In this document: one piece after another, positions 1 through 7,214 of the stretch
How the letters are laid out: every line of letters starts with the position of its first letter
Numbering within the stretch: the stretch's first letter is position 1
Assembly (NCBI GenBank): GCA_027343785.1
Contig: DAHWKF010000113.1
Span: 1-30,449 of the forward strand
Source of the DNA: Leptospirillum sp.
Lineage (GTDB): Bacteria > Nitrospirota > Leptospirillia > Leptospirillales > Leptospirillaceae
Reading direction: 5' to 3'
DNA length: 30,449 bases
Made by a program: the position numbers and the translations under genes
Notes under the pieces: generated by a model
Told to the model about the DNA's origin: nothing
Databases searched by the model: none
What the model saw: only the letters and a program-made list of their open reading frames with translations

Positions 1-181
1 CCAGAGTCTTTCCGAGAAAAACGATATGGTGTCCCCCCCCGGACGGAGGTTCAGCCACCCAAAAAACACCCCCCTGAACGACGGAAATGCCTGCCGTTTC
101 CGCACCGCCTTGAGCGACCCGGAAAGACAGGAAAAAGCAAAGCGTCAGAAAAATCCACCACAGCCCTGTCCCGGTTCTCAT
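1..181 (-). CDS. Partial secreted protein of unknown function (5' part only)
   Basis: The ATG at 181-179 overlaps the stop codon of the upstream ThiE/TenI gene as ATGA, and the frame stays open for 60 codons to the left edge. The protein begins MRTGTGLWWIFLTLCFFLSF, a basic start followed by a hydrophobic stretch, with a possible cleavage after VAQGGA near residue 28, so it is probably exported. The visible mature part (SVVQGGVFWVAEPP, then HHIVFLGKTL) has the look of the beta-rich N-terminal region of some secreted M23-type peptidases (QG-x-V followed by a V-F-x-G-K turn). That resemblance is weak and no catalytic residue is in the window, so no function is assigned. The coupling to thiamine genes may be positional only. 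Confidence 0.6.
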   Translation of the reverse strand, partial: MRTGTGLWWIFLTLCFFLSFRVAQGGAETAGISVVQGGVFWVAEPPSGGGHHIVFLGKTL

Positions 182-810
182 CGGCCTTCTTCCCCACCGC
201 GGATCCAGCTCCTCCGCAAAGAAAAAGCTCTGGAACGGGTATCCTCCGTATAGGCGAGAGGACCCATGACCGCGAAACCCGTCGCACCGGACAAACGCAC
301 GCCCGGAACGTTTTCCTCCATAATGCCCCCGATCGCCAGAACAGGCAAAGGAACGGACCGGACGATTTCCGAAAAGACCGCGAGACCCAGAGGCGATCCG
401 AAAGGCCTTTTGGAAGGGGTGTCAAAAACCGGCCCGGCGACAAGGTAGTCCGCACCTTCGGAAAAAGCCTTCCTGGCCGCTTCGACCGAGTGGACCGACA
501 CCCCCAGGTGAAGCTCGGGAGCAACCCTCCGAAAATGGGACAGGGGCAGATGGTCTTCCGGAAGATGGATTCCCCAGGCCCCGGCTTCGAGGGCGACATC
601 CAGACGGGAGTTGACGATCAGGGGGAAGCCTTGCGGGAGGGATTCGGCAAGCAAAATGGCAAGATCAAACAGGTCCCGAGCGTTGCCCTCTTTTCTCCGC
701 ACCTGGATCGCCGTAACCCCGCCGGATACAGCTTCGATCGCCCTCTGGACAAGGGGCTTTGCAGGGATATCCTCCGGGGTGACATACATCAGTGGAAAAA
801 GAGGGGCCAT
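178..810 (-). CDS. ThiE/TenI-family protein (thiamine phosphate synthase or thiazole tautomerase)
   Basis: A 210-residue TIM-barrel protein of the ThiE/TenI superfamily, directly after thiG (17-base gap). Visible signatures: QVRRKEG (36-42), VNSRLDVAL (66-74), GIHLPEDHLP (80-89), GVSVHSVEAA (103-112), DYLVAGPVFDTPSK (121-134), LPVLAIGGI (155-163) and SGATGFAVMGPL (174-185). ThiE normally has NDR and GQxD, whose Asp residues hold Mg-pyrophosphate. Here these are NSR (Ser68) and LPEDH (His87), closer to TenI, which isomerises the ThiG product. However, the GPVF segment keeps the ThiE-like Pro where B. subtilis TenI, as I recall it, has a catalytic His. The family is certain and the reaction is not. 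The start at ATG 810 is preferred because the open frame further upstream lies inside thiG. No clear ribosome site is seen, and ATG 789 is an alternative. Confidence 0.85.
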   Translation of the reverse strand: MAPLFPLMYVTPEDIPAKPLVQRAIEAVSGGVTAIQVRRKEGNARDLFDLAILLAESLPQGFPLIVNSRLDVALEAGAWGIHLPEDHLPLSHFRRVAPELHLGVSVHSVEAARKAFSEGADYLVAGPVFDTPSKRPFGSPLGLAVFSEIVRSVPLPVLAIGGIMEENVPGVRLSGATGFAVMGPLAYTEDTRSRAFSLRRSWIRGGEEGR

Positions 811-827
811 GAGGCTTTTCGCTGCGC

Positions 828-1643
828 TCAGGAAGGCACTCCAGGCGCAAGCATCCCGTCCAGTGGGGAAGAGGCGTTGGCATAAAGTTTTCGGGGCATG
901 CGACCGGCGAGGAACGCGGCTCTTCCCGCCTCGACGCCCATGCGCATCGCGCGCGCCATCAATACGGGATCCTTCGCTTCCGCGATGGCTGTGTTCATCA
1001 GCACCCCCGCGCAACCCATTTCCATCGCGATGGCGGCGTCCGAAGCTGTGCCAACGCCCGCGTCCACAATGACCGGAACTCCGACCGTCTCCTGGATAAT
1101 CCGGATATTATAAGGGTTCCGGATTCCCAGACCGGACCCGATCGGAGCCGCAAGGGGCATCACGGCGGGACAGCCGGCATCTTCCAGTTTTTTGGCGATG
1201 ATCGGATCGTCGCTCGTGTAGGGAAAAACGATAAATCCCTCCTTGACGAGGATCCTGGCCGCCTCGACAAGCCCGACGACATCGGGAAAGAGCGTCCGGG
1301 GATCGCCGATCACTTCCAGTTTCACCATGTCCGAAATCCCCGCCGCCCTTGCCAACCGGGCGTACCGGAGAGCCTCTTCGACCGTGTAGCAACCGGCGGT
1401 GTTCGGAAGAATGCGAAACATGTCCGTCGGCAGGTAATCGAGCAGATTCGGTTCGTCCTTCTTGAGAATGTTGACGCGGCGGACGGCAACCGTGACCACA
1501 TCCGCGCCCGAAGCCAAAATCGCCTCCCTTGTCTCCTCGAAGGACTTGTACTTTCCTGTCCCGACCCACAAGCGGGAGCGGAATGTGATTCCCGCTATCC
1601 GGAGACTGTCTTCCTGGTGGCTATCCGCTGCTACCGACCCCAT
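828..1643 (-). CDS. thiG: Thiazole synthase ThiG
   Basis: ThiG builds the thiazole phosphate of thiamine from deoxyxylulose phosphate, dehydroglycine and ThiS thiocarboxylate. The 271-residue product carries the family signatures: LWVGTGKY (25-32), GADVVTVAVRRVN (46-58), TAGCYTVEEA (82-91), the Schiff-base lysine in MVKLEVIGD (Lys108), PLAAPIGSGLGI (163-174), DAGVGTASDAA (194-204) and the C-terminal RMPRKLYANASSPLDG (248-263). Length is normal for the family with about 12 extra N-terminal residues. The start is ATG 1643 after a GGGGGAC-type ribosome site. It heads a minus-strand operon with the ThiE/TenI gene and the secreted-protein gene. No ThiS gene is visible in the 5' region, so the sulfur carrier must be encoded elsewhere. 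Confidence 0.95.
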   Translation of the reverse strand: MGSVAADSHQEDSLRIAGITFRSRLWVGTGKYKSFEETREAILASGADVVTVAVRRVNILKKDEPNLLDYLPTDMFRILPNTAGCYTVEEALRYARLARAAGISDMVKLEVIGDPRTLFPDVVGLVEAARILVKEGFIVFPYTSDDPIIAKKLEDAGCPAVMPLAAPIGSGLGIRNPYNIRIIQETVGVPVIVDAGVGTASDAAIAMEMGCAGVLMNTAIAEAKDPVLMARAMRMGVEAGRAAFLAGRMPRKLYANASSPLDGMLAPGVPS

Positions 1644-1706
1644 TTCTTCGTCCCCCTTCGATTCCGTCTATTGAAGCGATAAAAAACCTTGCAATCCAAC
1701 GATCCT

Positions 1707-1735
1707 ATTTTACAGCCAGAAAGGGGAATGAACAA
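1707..1735 (-). promoter_or_regulatory. Candidate sigma70 promoter of the thiG operon
   Basis: On the minus strand TTGTTC (1735-1730) is separated by exactly 17 bases from TAAAAT (1712-1707). Both are 5/6 and 4-5/6 matches to the consensus and lie about 65 bases upstream of the thiG start. I found no TPP-riboswitch core (CUGAGA or ACCUGAUCUGG-like) between this site and thiG. Confidence 0.45.
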
Positions 1736-1795
1736 GGCCAAACATGCCCGGGAGACCTGACAGGCATCCGGCCCCAGCCTGAATGTTGCGCGATG

Positions 1796-1825
1796 GTGTC
1801 ATACGCATCCGATCTGTATTAGAAT
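1796..1825 (+). promoter_or_regulatory. Candidate weak promoter of acsA
   Basis: GTGTCA (1796-1801) lies 18 bases before TAGAAT (1820-1825), within TATTAGAAT. The -35 is poor (4/6) and the -10 is good. A palindrome follows directly downstream at 1836-1849, as expected for a regulated promoter. Confidence 0.35.
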
Positions 1826-1835
1826 GAAAAAACCT

Positions 1836-1849
1836 GTCACCGTGACGGT
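1836..1849. promoter_or_regulatory. Nested palindromes, candidate operator of acsA
   Basis: GTCAC-c-GTGAC (1836-1846) and the overlapping ACCGT-g-ACGGT (1839-1849) are two perfect odd palindromes sharing bases, 10 bases after the candidate -10 element and about 50 bases upstream of the acsA ATG. Position and symmetry fit a repressor site. The regulator is unknown. Confidence 0.35.
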
Positions 1850-1900
1850 ACGTGTCCGGGTCAGGAAAAGAAAACCTTGGACCCCGGGAGCATTGCGCCT

Positions 1901-3820
1901 ATGAACCAGGAAACCTCCATAAACACCGGAAAGAAAAAAGACCCTTTTTTTTATCCGTCCGAAGAAATCCTGCAAAACGCCCACGTCAGGGACTATGACG
2001 CCCTCTACCGGGAATCGATGGAAGATCCGGACACGTTCTGGAGCAAGGCCGCTTCCGAGCTCGAATGGTTTTCTCCCTGGACGAAAACACTGGACTGGGA
2101 CCCCGAAACCTTCACAGGACGCTGGTTCCCAGGCGGAACGACCAATATCGCGTACAACGCGCTGGACCGCCATGTGGCCGCGGGTTTCGGGAACAAGGTG
2201 GCCCTGATCTGGGCGGGAGACGGCCAGGAAGAGCGCATTTTGACTTACCGGCAACTTCTGGACGCGGTGGAGCGTCTTTGCCACGGATTCAGAAGCCTGG
2301 GGCTTGAAAAAGGGGACCGGGTGACCATCTTTCTCCCACCGACTCCCGAACAGGTCATCTCCATGCTGGCCTGCGCCCGGATGGGCCTCGTGCATTCCGT
2401 CGTCTTCTCGGGATTTTCGGAAGCGGCCCTCAAAAGCCGCATGGAGGACGCCCAGCCCCGCCTCCTGATCACAGCGGACGCCGGTTTCCGGAGAGGGAAG
2501 GAAATCCCCCTTCTGAAAACCGCCCGCGCAGCCCGTCAGGGCATCCTGTCCATCGAACACTCGGTCGTTGTCCGGAGGAAGGAACCCGAGGCCCCACTGG
2601 GGCCGGGAGAGATCCCGTTCGACCGGCTTCAGGAGGACAACCGGAAAAAAGGCCCTTTTCCTCCGTTTCCCGCAGGCACGGATGATCCCCTTTTCATCCT
2701 GTATACGTCGGGAACGACCGGAAAACCCAAGGGGATTGTTCATGTCCAGCCCGGATACATGGTTGGCACTTACCTGACCACCCGATGGGTTTTCGATATA
2801 CGGGACAAGGACGTTTATTTCTGCGTTGCGGATCCGGGGTGGATTACGGGACACAGCTATATCGTATACGGCCCCCTTTTGAACCGGGCCACGATCCTGC
2901 TGGCCGAGGGGACTCCGGACTGGCCGGATCCCGGCCGGTGGTGGAGGCTGATCGAGAAATACCGGGTCACTGTCTTTTATTCGACGCCCACAGCCGTCCG
3001 CCTCCAGATGCGTCATGGGCAGCATTGGCCGGCCAATCATGACCTGTCGTCCCTCCGGCTATTGGGATCCGTCGGAGAACCCATCAATCCCGAGGCCTGG
3101 TTGTGGTTCCGGAAGGTGACGGGAGACCGGTTGCCCATCATGGACACCTGGTGGCAAACCGAAACCGGCATGCATATGATCACACCGCTTCCGGTCACTC
3201 CGCTGATTCCCGGCTCGGCAACGAAACCGTTTCCGGGGGTAGAAATCGATGTTGTCGACAAGAACGGCCAACCGGTCCCGGTTGGGGAAAGCGGACTCGT
3301 CGTCATCCGGAAACCCTGGCCCGCCATGTTTCGGACCGTTTTCAAAGATCCCGGACGATACCGGCAGTACTGGACGGAAGTTCCCGGCGTGTATTTTTCC
3401 GGTGACTCCGCCCGCAAGGACCATCATGGCCACTTTCACCTGATCGGCCGTATCGACGATGTCATCAAGGTGGCTGGACATCGGCTGGGAACCGCGGAGG
3501 TTGAAAGCGCCCTTGTCTCCCATCCCGCGGTGGCGGAAGCCGCTGTGATCGGCAAGCCGGATCCGCTCAAGGGAGAAAGTCTCAAGGCGTTTGTGATCCT
3601 GAGACAGGGTCATAAACCGGACTCCGAGGAAGACCTTCAGGCTCTTCAAAAACGGATCAAGCACCATGTCAGGGAAGAACTCGGGGCCATCGCCCAGCCT
3701 GACGAAGTCGAAATCACCGACTGGCTCCCCAAAACCCGCAGCGGCAAGATCATGCGCCGTGTCCTCCGGGCCCGTGAGCTCGGTCTCCCGGAAGGAGACA
3801 CCTCGACACTCGAAGACTGA
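1901..3820 (+). CDS. acsA: Acetyl-CoA synthetase (AMP-forming acetate-CoA ligase)
   Basis: Activates acetate to acetyl-CoA via acetyl-AMP. The 639-residue protein shows the Acs layout: an N-terminal cap with WFPGGTTNIAYNALDRH (75-91), the AMP-binding P-loop YTSGTTGKPKGIVH (268-281), CVADPGWITGHSY (308-320), SVGEPINPEAW (390-400), and DTWWQTETG (415-423), the Trp-bearing motif that shapes the acetate pocket. A hinge GRIDDVIKVAGHRLG (516-530) and the C-terminal lysine motif SGKIMRR (Lys616, the usual acetylation site) follow. I chose ATG 1901 (GGGAG ten bases upstream). An in-frame TTG at 1877 after AGGAAAAG would add eight residues. The next gene follows after 22 bases, so both are probably one transcript. 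Acetate specificity is inferred from full-length similarity. Confidence 0.95.
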   Translation: MNQETSINTGKKKDPFFYPSEEILQNAHVRDYDALYRESMEDPDTFWSKAASELEWFSPWTKTLDWDPETFTGRWFPGGTTNIAYNALDRHVAAGFGNKVALIWAGDGQEERILTYRQLLDAVERLCHGFRSLGLEKGDRVTIFLPPTPEQVISMLACARMGLVHSVVFSGFSEAALKSRMEDAQPRLLITADAGFRRGKEIPLLKTARAARQGILSIEHSVVVRRKEPEAPLGPGEIPFDRLQEDNRKKGPFPPFPAGTDDPLFILYTSGTTGKPKGIVHVQPGYMVGTYLTTRWVFDIRDKDVYFCVADPGWITGHSYIVYGPLLNRATILLAEGTPDWPDPGRWWRLIEKYRVTVFYSTPTAVRLQMRHGQHWPANHDLSSLRLLGSVGEPINPEAWLWFRKVTGDRLPIMDTWWQTETGMHMITPLPVTPLIPGSATKPFPGVEIDVVDKNGQPVPVGESGLVVIRKPWPAMFRTVFKDPGRYRQYWTEVPGVYFSGDSARKDHHGHFHLIGRIDDVIKVAGHRLGTAEVESALVSHPAVAEAAVIGKPDPLKGESLKAFVILRQGHKPDSEEDLQALQKRIKHHVREELGAIAQPDEVEITDWLPKTRSGKIMRRVLRARELGLPEGDTSTLED

Positions 3821-3842
3821 TCACCACAGGAAGGATTTCCTC

Positions 3843-4718
3843 ATGCCCGCTTCAGACAAGCCCCTGGTCAAAAAACTTCTCCATACCCGCATGCGCGTCA
3901 ACGATCTGGACAGGACCGTCCGTTTTTACCGTGACATTCTGGGTCTGCGTGTTTCCAGAACCTTTACCTCTCCCCGGGGGTCCCGGATCGCTTATCTCTG
4001 GATACCCGGATCCGACGTGGAGCTGGAGATCACGGAATTCAAACCGTCAGGAGAAGTCCATGTTCCCCCGGACCTCGTCCACCTGGCCTTCGAAGTCGAC
4101 AATATGGACGAAACGCTCGACCGTCTGTCCGCGCTGAACGTCCCTATCACAGATGGCCCGACACACACGGGACACAGTGTCTTCGCATTCATCGACGCTC
4201 CGGAAGGTTATGAGATCGAACTGATCCAGTCTGTCCACACGCCGCCCTCTCCCTCGACGCTACCTGGAGGAGAAGAGCTGGAGCTGGGCTCGATCGGCCC
4301 CGACTCCTCCCCCGAAATGCTCGTGGAACTCTCGCGCAGTCTGGATCGGTGGGTCCGGGAAACGGTTGCCGGCCATCCGGCAACCCCTCCGGAGGCCCTG
4401 CTCACGCTTTCCATGGACCCGGACCCTCTGGTTCGGGAAGTTGCCGCCCAAAATCCGTTTCTCCCGGAGGAGGCCTTTCAGGTCCTGTCCCGGGATCCCA
4501 AGGAAGTGATCCGATCGGTCCTGGCCAAAAACGTCTCCCTCTCCGAGGATATCGCCCGGACGCTCCTGTCGGACCCGTCTCCCTGGGTCCGCGAGTCCCT
4601 GGCATGGAACGAAGCCCTGCCGGACGGCATATTGGAAATCCTTCACAAGGATGAGCATCCGGTCGTCAGGAGCGCGGCCACGTTCACCCTTTCGGAAAAA
4701 CACCGACCGAAGGGGTGA
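3843..4718 (+). CDS. Glyoxalase I-like VOC domain fused to five LRV/HEAT-like 26-residue repeats
   Basis: Two parts in 291 residues. Residues 12-130 form a glyoxalase I-type domain (LHTRMRVNDLDRTVRFYRDI start, GYEIELI end), with four candidate metal ligands: His14, Glu62, His80 and Glu126. These match the H/E/H/E set of lactoylglutathione lyase, which converts the methylglyoxal-glutathione adduct. After a Pro/Ser-rich linker (133-158), residues 159-287 hold five tandem repeats with a period of exactly 26, of the type A-L-L-x-L-x-x-D-P-x-P-x-V-R-x-x-x-A-x-N-x-x-L-P-E-E, a leucine-rich-variant (LRV) pattern suggesting a protein-binding solenoid. A good ribosome site (AGGAAGGA, 3828-3835) fixes ATG 3843. 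It follows acsA by 22 bases. Catalytic use of glutathione versus another thiol is not shown by the sequence. Confidence 0.85.
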   Translation: MPASDKPLVKKLLHTRMRVNDLDRTVRFYRDILGLRVSRTFTSPRGSRIAYLWIPGSDVELEITEFKPSGEVHVPPDLVHLAFEVDNMDETLDRLSALNVPITDGPTHTGHSVFAFIDAPEGYEIELIQSVHTPPSPSTLPGGEELELGSIGPDSSPEMLVELSRSLDRWVRETVAGHPATPPEALLTLSMDPDPLVREVAAQNPFLPEEAFQVLSRDPKEVIRSVLAKNVSLSEDIARTLLSDPSPWVRESLAWNEALPDGILEILHKDEHPVVRSAATFTLSEKHRPKG

Positions 4719-4735
4719 CAAGACCGTTCCCGTCC

Positions 4736-5689
4736 TCAGACCGCAACCGACAGGCCTTTTCGGTAACGCTTCATCAACCGGACAATCCGGCGACGGTCAC
4801 ATCTCGTTCGACCGGATTGCCAGCCCCAAAAAGCCGCTGCCCGCATGCGATCCCTGGCGGAAAACCTTTTGAGGCGCGAAAATCTTTCCACAATGCGATC
4901 CTGGTCGTGGATCCGGCCCAGAACGCGGACGATCCTTCCAAGAAGTCCTTCCATCTCTCCTTGCCCGTAAAACGACGGATCGGCTTTGTGCACCAGTTCG
5001 CATGTTTCCCGAATTTCCCGGGCGATTTTTCGCAACCGATGGCGTCCGGAAGGTCCCAGGTTTTCCCACCGTCCGGCCAATCGGAGCAGGGTGCGGTTTC
5101 TGTTTGCCAAAACCAGCTGAACCCGTTGAACAAAAATCCTCGAACCCGCATCGACGTCCTCTTCGGGAAAACATTCAATAACGGGACGCGCCCATGTTTC
5201 GGCTTTTTCAAGGGCTTTGGACAGGGCGCGATTTCGTTTTCGGCGATACCCTTTTTTGTTCTCTGACCCGGGGATTTTCTCCCGTTCACCCCAACCGGGA
5301 TATTCCCGAATAAACCGGTTCCAGCCATCTTCCAGCACATCCTGCTCCCGGAACGCCCCCAGACGGGAATAGACACGCTTCAATACGCGCATTCTTTTCA
5401 TAAAAACGGGATCCGTCAGGCCGGCAATCTTCATTAGACATCCGATACGGATCGATATTCTCAGGGACCTGCGAGCCATGTGAAGAGTGCGGGGTCCAGC
5501 GCCTTTCCCGGAAAGTTGGCGCAAAACATGTTTTTCTTCTTTCCACAAAACGAGAAGGCGGTCCAGGGTGGAAACTTGAGCTGTCCCCGCTCTCTCATCC
5601 GGATCAACGGATTTCTTTTTTCGGGTGAGTTCCCCTGGTTCTGGTTTTCCGGAACCATTGCGAAGACGGTTCGACATTTTTCTCATCAT
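4736..5689 (-). CDS. CHAD-domain protein (polyphosphate-binding type)
   Basis: A 317-residue, strongly basic protein with no signal peptide. It shows the two pseudo-symmetric halves of a CHAD domain: LHMARRSLRISIR (69-81, His70) with LGAFREQDVLEDGW (110-123), then RHRLRKIAREIRETCELV (216-233, His217) with LGRIHDQDRIVERF (257-270). The regular His/Arg/Lys spacing on helices is what binds polyphosphate in characterised CHAD proteins. No CYTH domain is fused and none is seen nearby. A Lys/Arg-rich N-terminal tail precedes the domain. Three close ATG codons (5689, 5686, 5677) follow a GGAG at the 5' end; 5686 has the best spacing, so the start may move by one to four codons. The gene converges on the glyoxalase fusion with only 17 bases between. 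Its polyphosphate role is inferred from the family. Confidence 0.8.
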   Translation of the reverse strand: MMRKMSNRLRNGSGKPEPGELTRKKKSVDPDERAGTAQVSTLDRLLVLWKEEKHVLRQLSGKGAGPRTLHMARRSLRISIRIGCLMKIAGLTDPVFMKRMRVLKRVYSRLGAFREQDVLEDGWNRFIREYPGWGEREKIPGSENKKGYRRKRNRALSKALEKAETWARPVIECFPEEDVDAGSRIFVQRVQLVLANRNRTLLRLAGRWENLGPSGRHRLRKIAREIRETCELVHKADPSFYGQGEMEGLLGRIVRVLGRIHDQDRIVERFSRLKRFSARDRMRAAAFWGWQSGRTRCDRRRIVRLMKRYRKGLSVAV

Positions 5690-5902
5690 TCTCCGGGATA
5701 ACCCCCAACAGATCCCCGTCCACCATTCCCGGAGGCCAACCTTTCCCTTCCCTGATTACTGTGAATCCCCCAAGAAAAGTTTCTGGATAAAGCATACCCT
5801 TACGGGGACCGGGATGGGGGTTCCATTCCGATTCCTCTTTTCGTTCGTCCGGTTTTTATTGTCCCGCGAGGAAATACAGAGCGTTACCGACCGGACTTCA
5901 GG

Positions 5903-7135
5903 TTAGGTGGGGGGGAGATTCGGATCGTGCCGGAGAAAGAACGTCCAGTAAAGATACAGGTACGTTCCCTGGAAGAAGGCCGCGAGAAGAAAAGGCCAGA
6001 CGGTGTGTCCCGCATGGAAGAGGGCTCCGGCGAGAATTGGTCCGACGGCCATGGGGATCTGGGTGGAAACGATATGGATCGTGCCCGCCAGTCCATGGCG
6101 TTTTTCCCCCACAAGATTCAGGCTTAACGACTGACGGGATCCCACCGACCCCTGGTTAAAAACGGATCGAAGCACATAGATGAAACAGGCCATACCAAAA
6201 GTGGGGCTCATCGGAAGGATGAGCAGCATCAGAAGCCCCGCCAGACGCGTCAGTAGGACGGATCGGACAATTCCGACAACGAGGGAAAGGCGCGCCGTCA
6301 GGTAGGAGGCGGCCGCAATCAGAAGATAGTTGACGGCAAAAAGCGCTCCCAGGCTTTGGGGTCCTTTGCCGAAACGGACGCTGAACCACCAGGCCAGCAG
6401 GGGGAAAAAAAGCCCGATCCCCAGTCCGTTTGTGGCGTTGGCCAACACCAGCCTTCTTAAAAGACGGTTTTCTTCAGCCCGGGATCGTTGTCCGGAAAGT
6501 GATGGGCCGCTCTCCTCACGGGGAGGAGGTTCGCGAGAAAGGAAGACCAGAATCGAGGACAGAAGCAATACCAGGGAAAATACCGGAAAGATCGTCCTGT
6601 AGAGTGCAGGACCCTCCACCCGACCGGCGAGGAGTGAGGGAAACATCCCCAGAAAGGCGCCGATCCCGATTCCGGCAAACCCCGCCATGTTACTGAAACT
6701 GTAAAGAACCCCCCGGCCGGCGGGGTTGACCATCCGTCCCAACCATGCGAGTTCGACTGGAGAAAATGGACCGGAAGAAGCGCCGGCGCCGATGCCGAAT
6801 CCGCAGAGCAACGAACAGGTCCATAAAATGAACGGCGCGTCCGAAAACCAGGGCCCCAGGGCAATAAGGCCTTGCAGAATACTGATGAAGATGAGGACCG
6901 GTCGGGCCCCCAGCCGGTCGACGAGGGGACCGGTCAGGAGTATCAGGACGATCTGGAAAAAGAGTCCGGCTGTAAATAACCCCCCCAACTGTACGGATGT
7001 CCACCCGAGCGTCCGGAGATAGAGGGTGAAGTCGACCAGAAGGACCCCCTGAGCCACGCTTCTCAGCCACCGGGCAGAGATCAGAAGCCAGACGGAAGGG
7101 TTCCCGGGCAAAAGTTCCAGGACGGACGAATTCAT
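5903..7135 (-). CDS. Major facilitator superfamily transporter
   Basis: A 410-residue, very hydrophobic protein with about 12 predicted membrane helices and a charged central loop (around EPPPREESGPSLSGQRSRAEEN) between the two six-helix halves, the usual MFS layout. The loop between helices 2 and 3 has GPLVDRLGARPVL, a form of the MFS signature G-x-x-x-D-R-x-G-x-R. The second half has ARLSLVVGIVRS in the equivalent place. Substrate cannot be read from the sequence; drug or metabolite efflux is a guess. ATG 7135 is the first possible start after an in-frame stop, but no ribosome site is visible. It lies 79 bases downstream of the hydrolase gene with a strong inverted repeat between them, so co-transcription is uncertain. 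Confidence 0.85.
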   Translation of the reverse strand: MNSSVLELLPGNPSVWLLISARWLRSVAQGVLLVDFTLYLRTLGWTSVQLGGLFTAGLFFQIVLILLTGPLVDRLGARPVLIFISILQGLIALGPWFSDAPFILWTCSLLCGFGIGAGASSGPFSPVELAWLGRMVNPAGRGVLYSFSNMAGFAGIGIGAFLGMFPSLLAGRVEGPALYRTIFPVFSLVLLLSSILVFLSREPPPREESGPSLSGQRSRAEENRLLRRLVLANATNGLGIGLFFPLLAWWFSVRFGKGPQSLGALFAVNYLLIAAASYLTARLSLVVGIVRSVLLTRLAGLLMLLILPMSPTFGMACFIYVLRSVFNQGSVGSRQSLSLNLVGEKRHGLAGTIHIVSTQIPMAVGPILAGALFHAGHTVWPFLLAAFFQGTYLYLYWTFFLRHDPNLPPT

Positions 7136-7163
7136 GAGGCGGGCCGGCTTTTCAGTTCAACCC

Positions 7164-7195
7164 AAAGGGGTCCCCCTGAATGGGGGCCCCCCTTT
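7164..7195 (-). terminator. G+C-rich inverted repeat between hydrolase and MFS genes (possible weak terminator or attenuator)
   Basis: AAAGGGGTCCCCC (7164-7176) can pair with GGGGGCCCCCCTTT (7182-7195) around a TGAAT loop, giving about 12 pairs with one bulge. On the minus strand it starts 19 bases past the hydrolase stop and ends in CCCCTTTGGG, so the U-tract is only three bases. It may act as a weak terminator, attenuator or mRNA-protecting stem. Confidence 0.45.
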
Positions 7196-7214
7196 CGGCG
7201 GTCTCCGGACATTT

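Noticed and set aside
1644..1900. TPP riboswitch or thiS gene upstream of thiG
   Set aside because: No CUGAGA/ACCUGAUCUGG-type core and no frame ending in Gly-Gly was found; the single ACCTGA at 1755-1760 is on the opposite strand and out of context.
1799..3040. A 413-codon minus-strand frame antisense to acsA
   Set aside because: acsA is complete and conserved here; the antisense product is low in recognisable structure.
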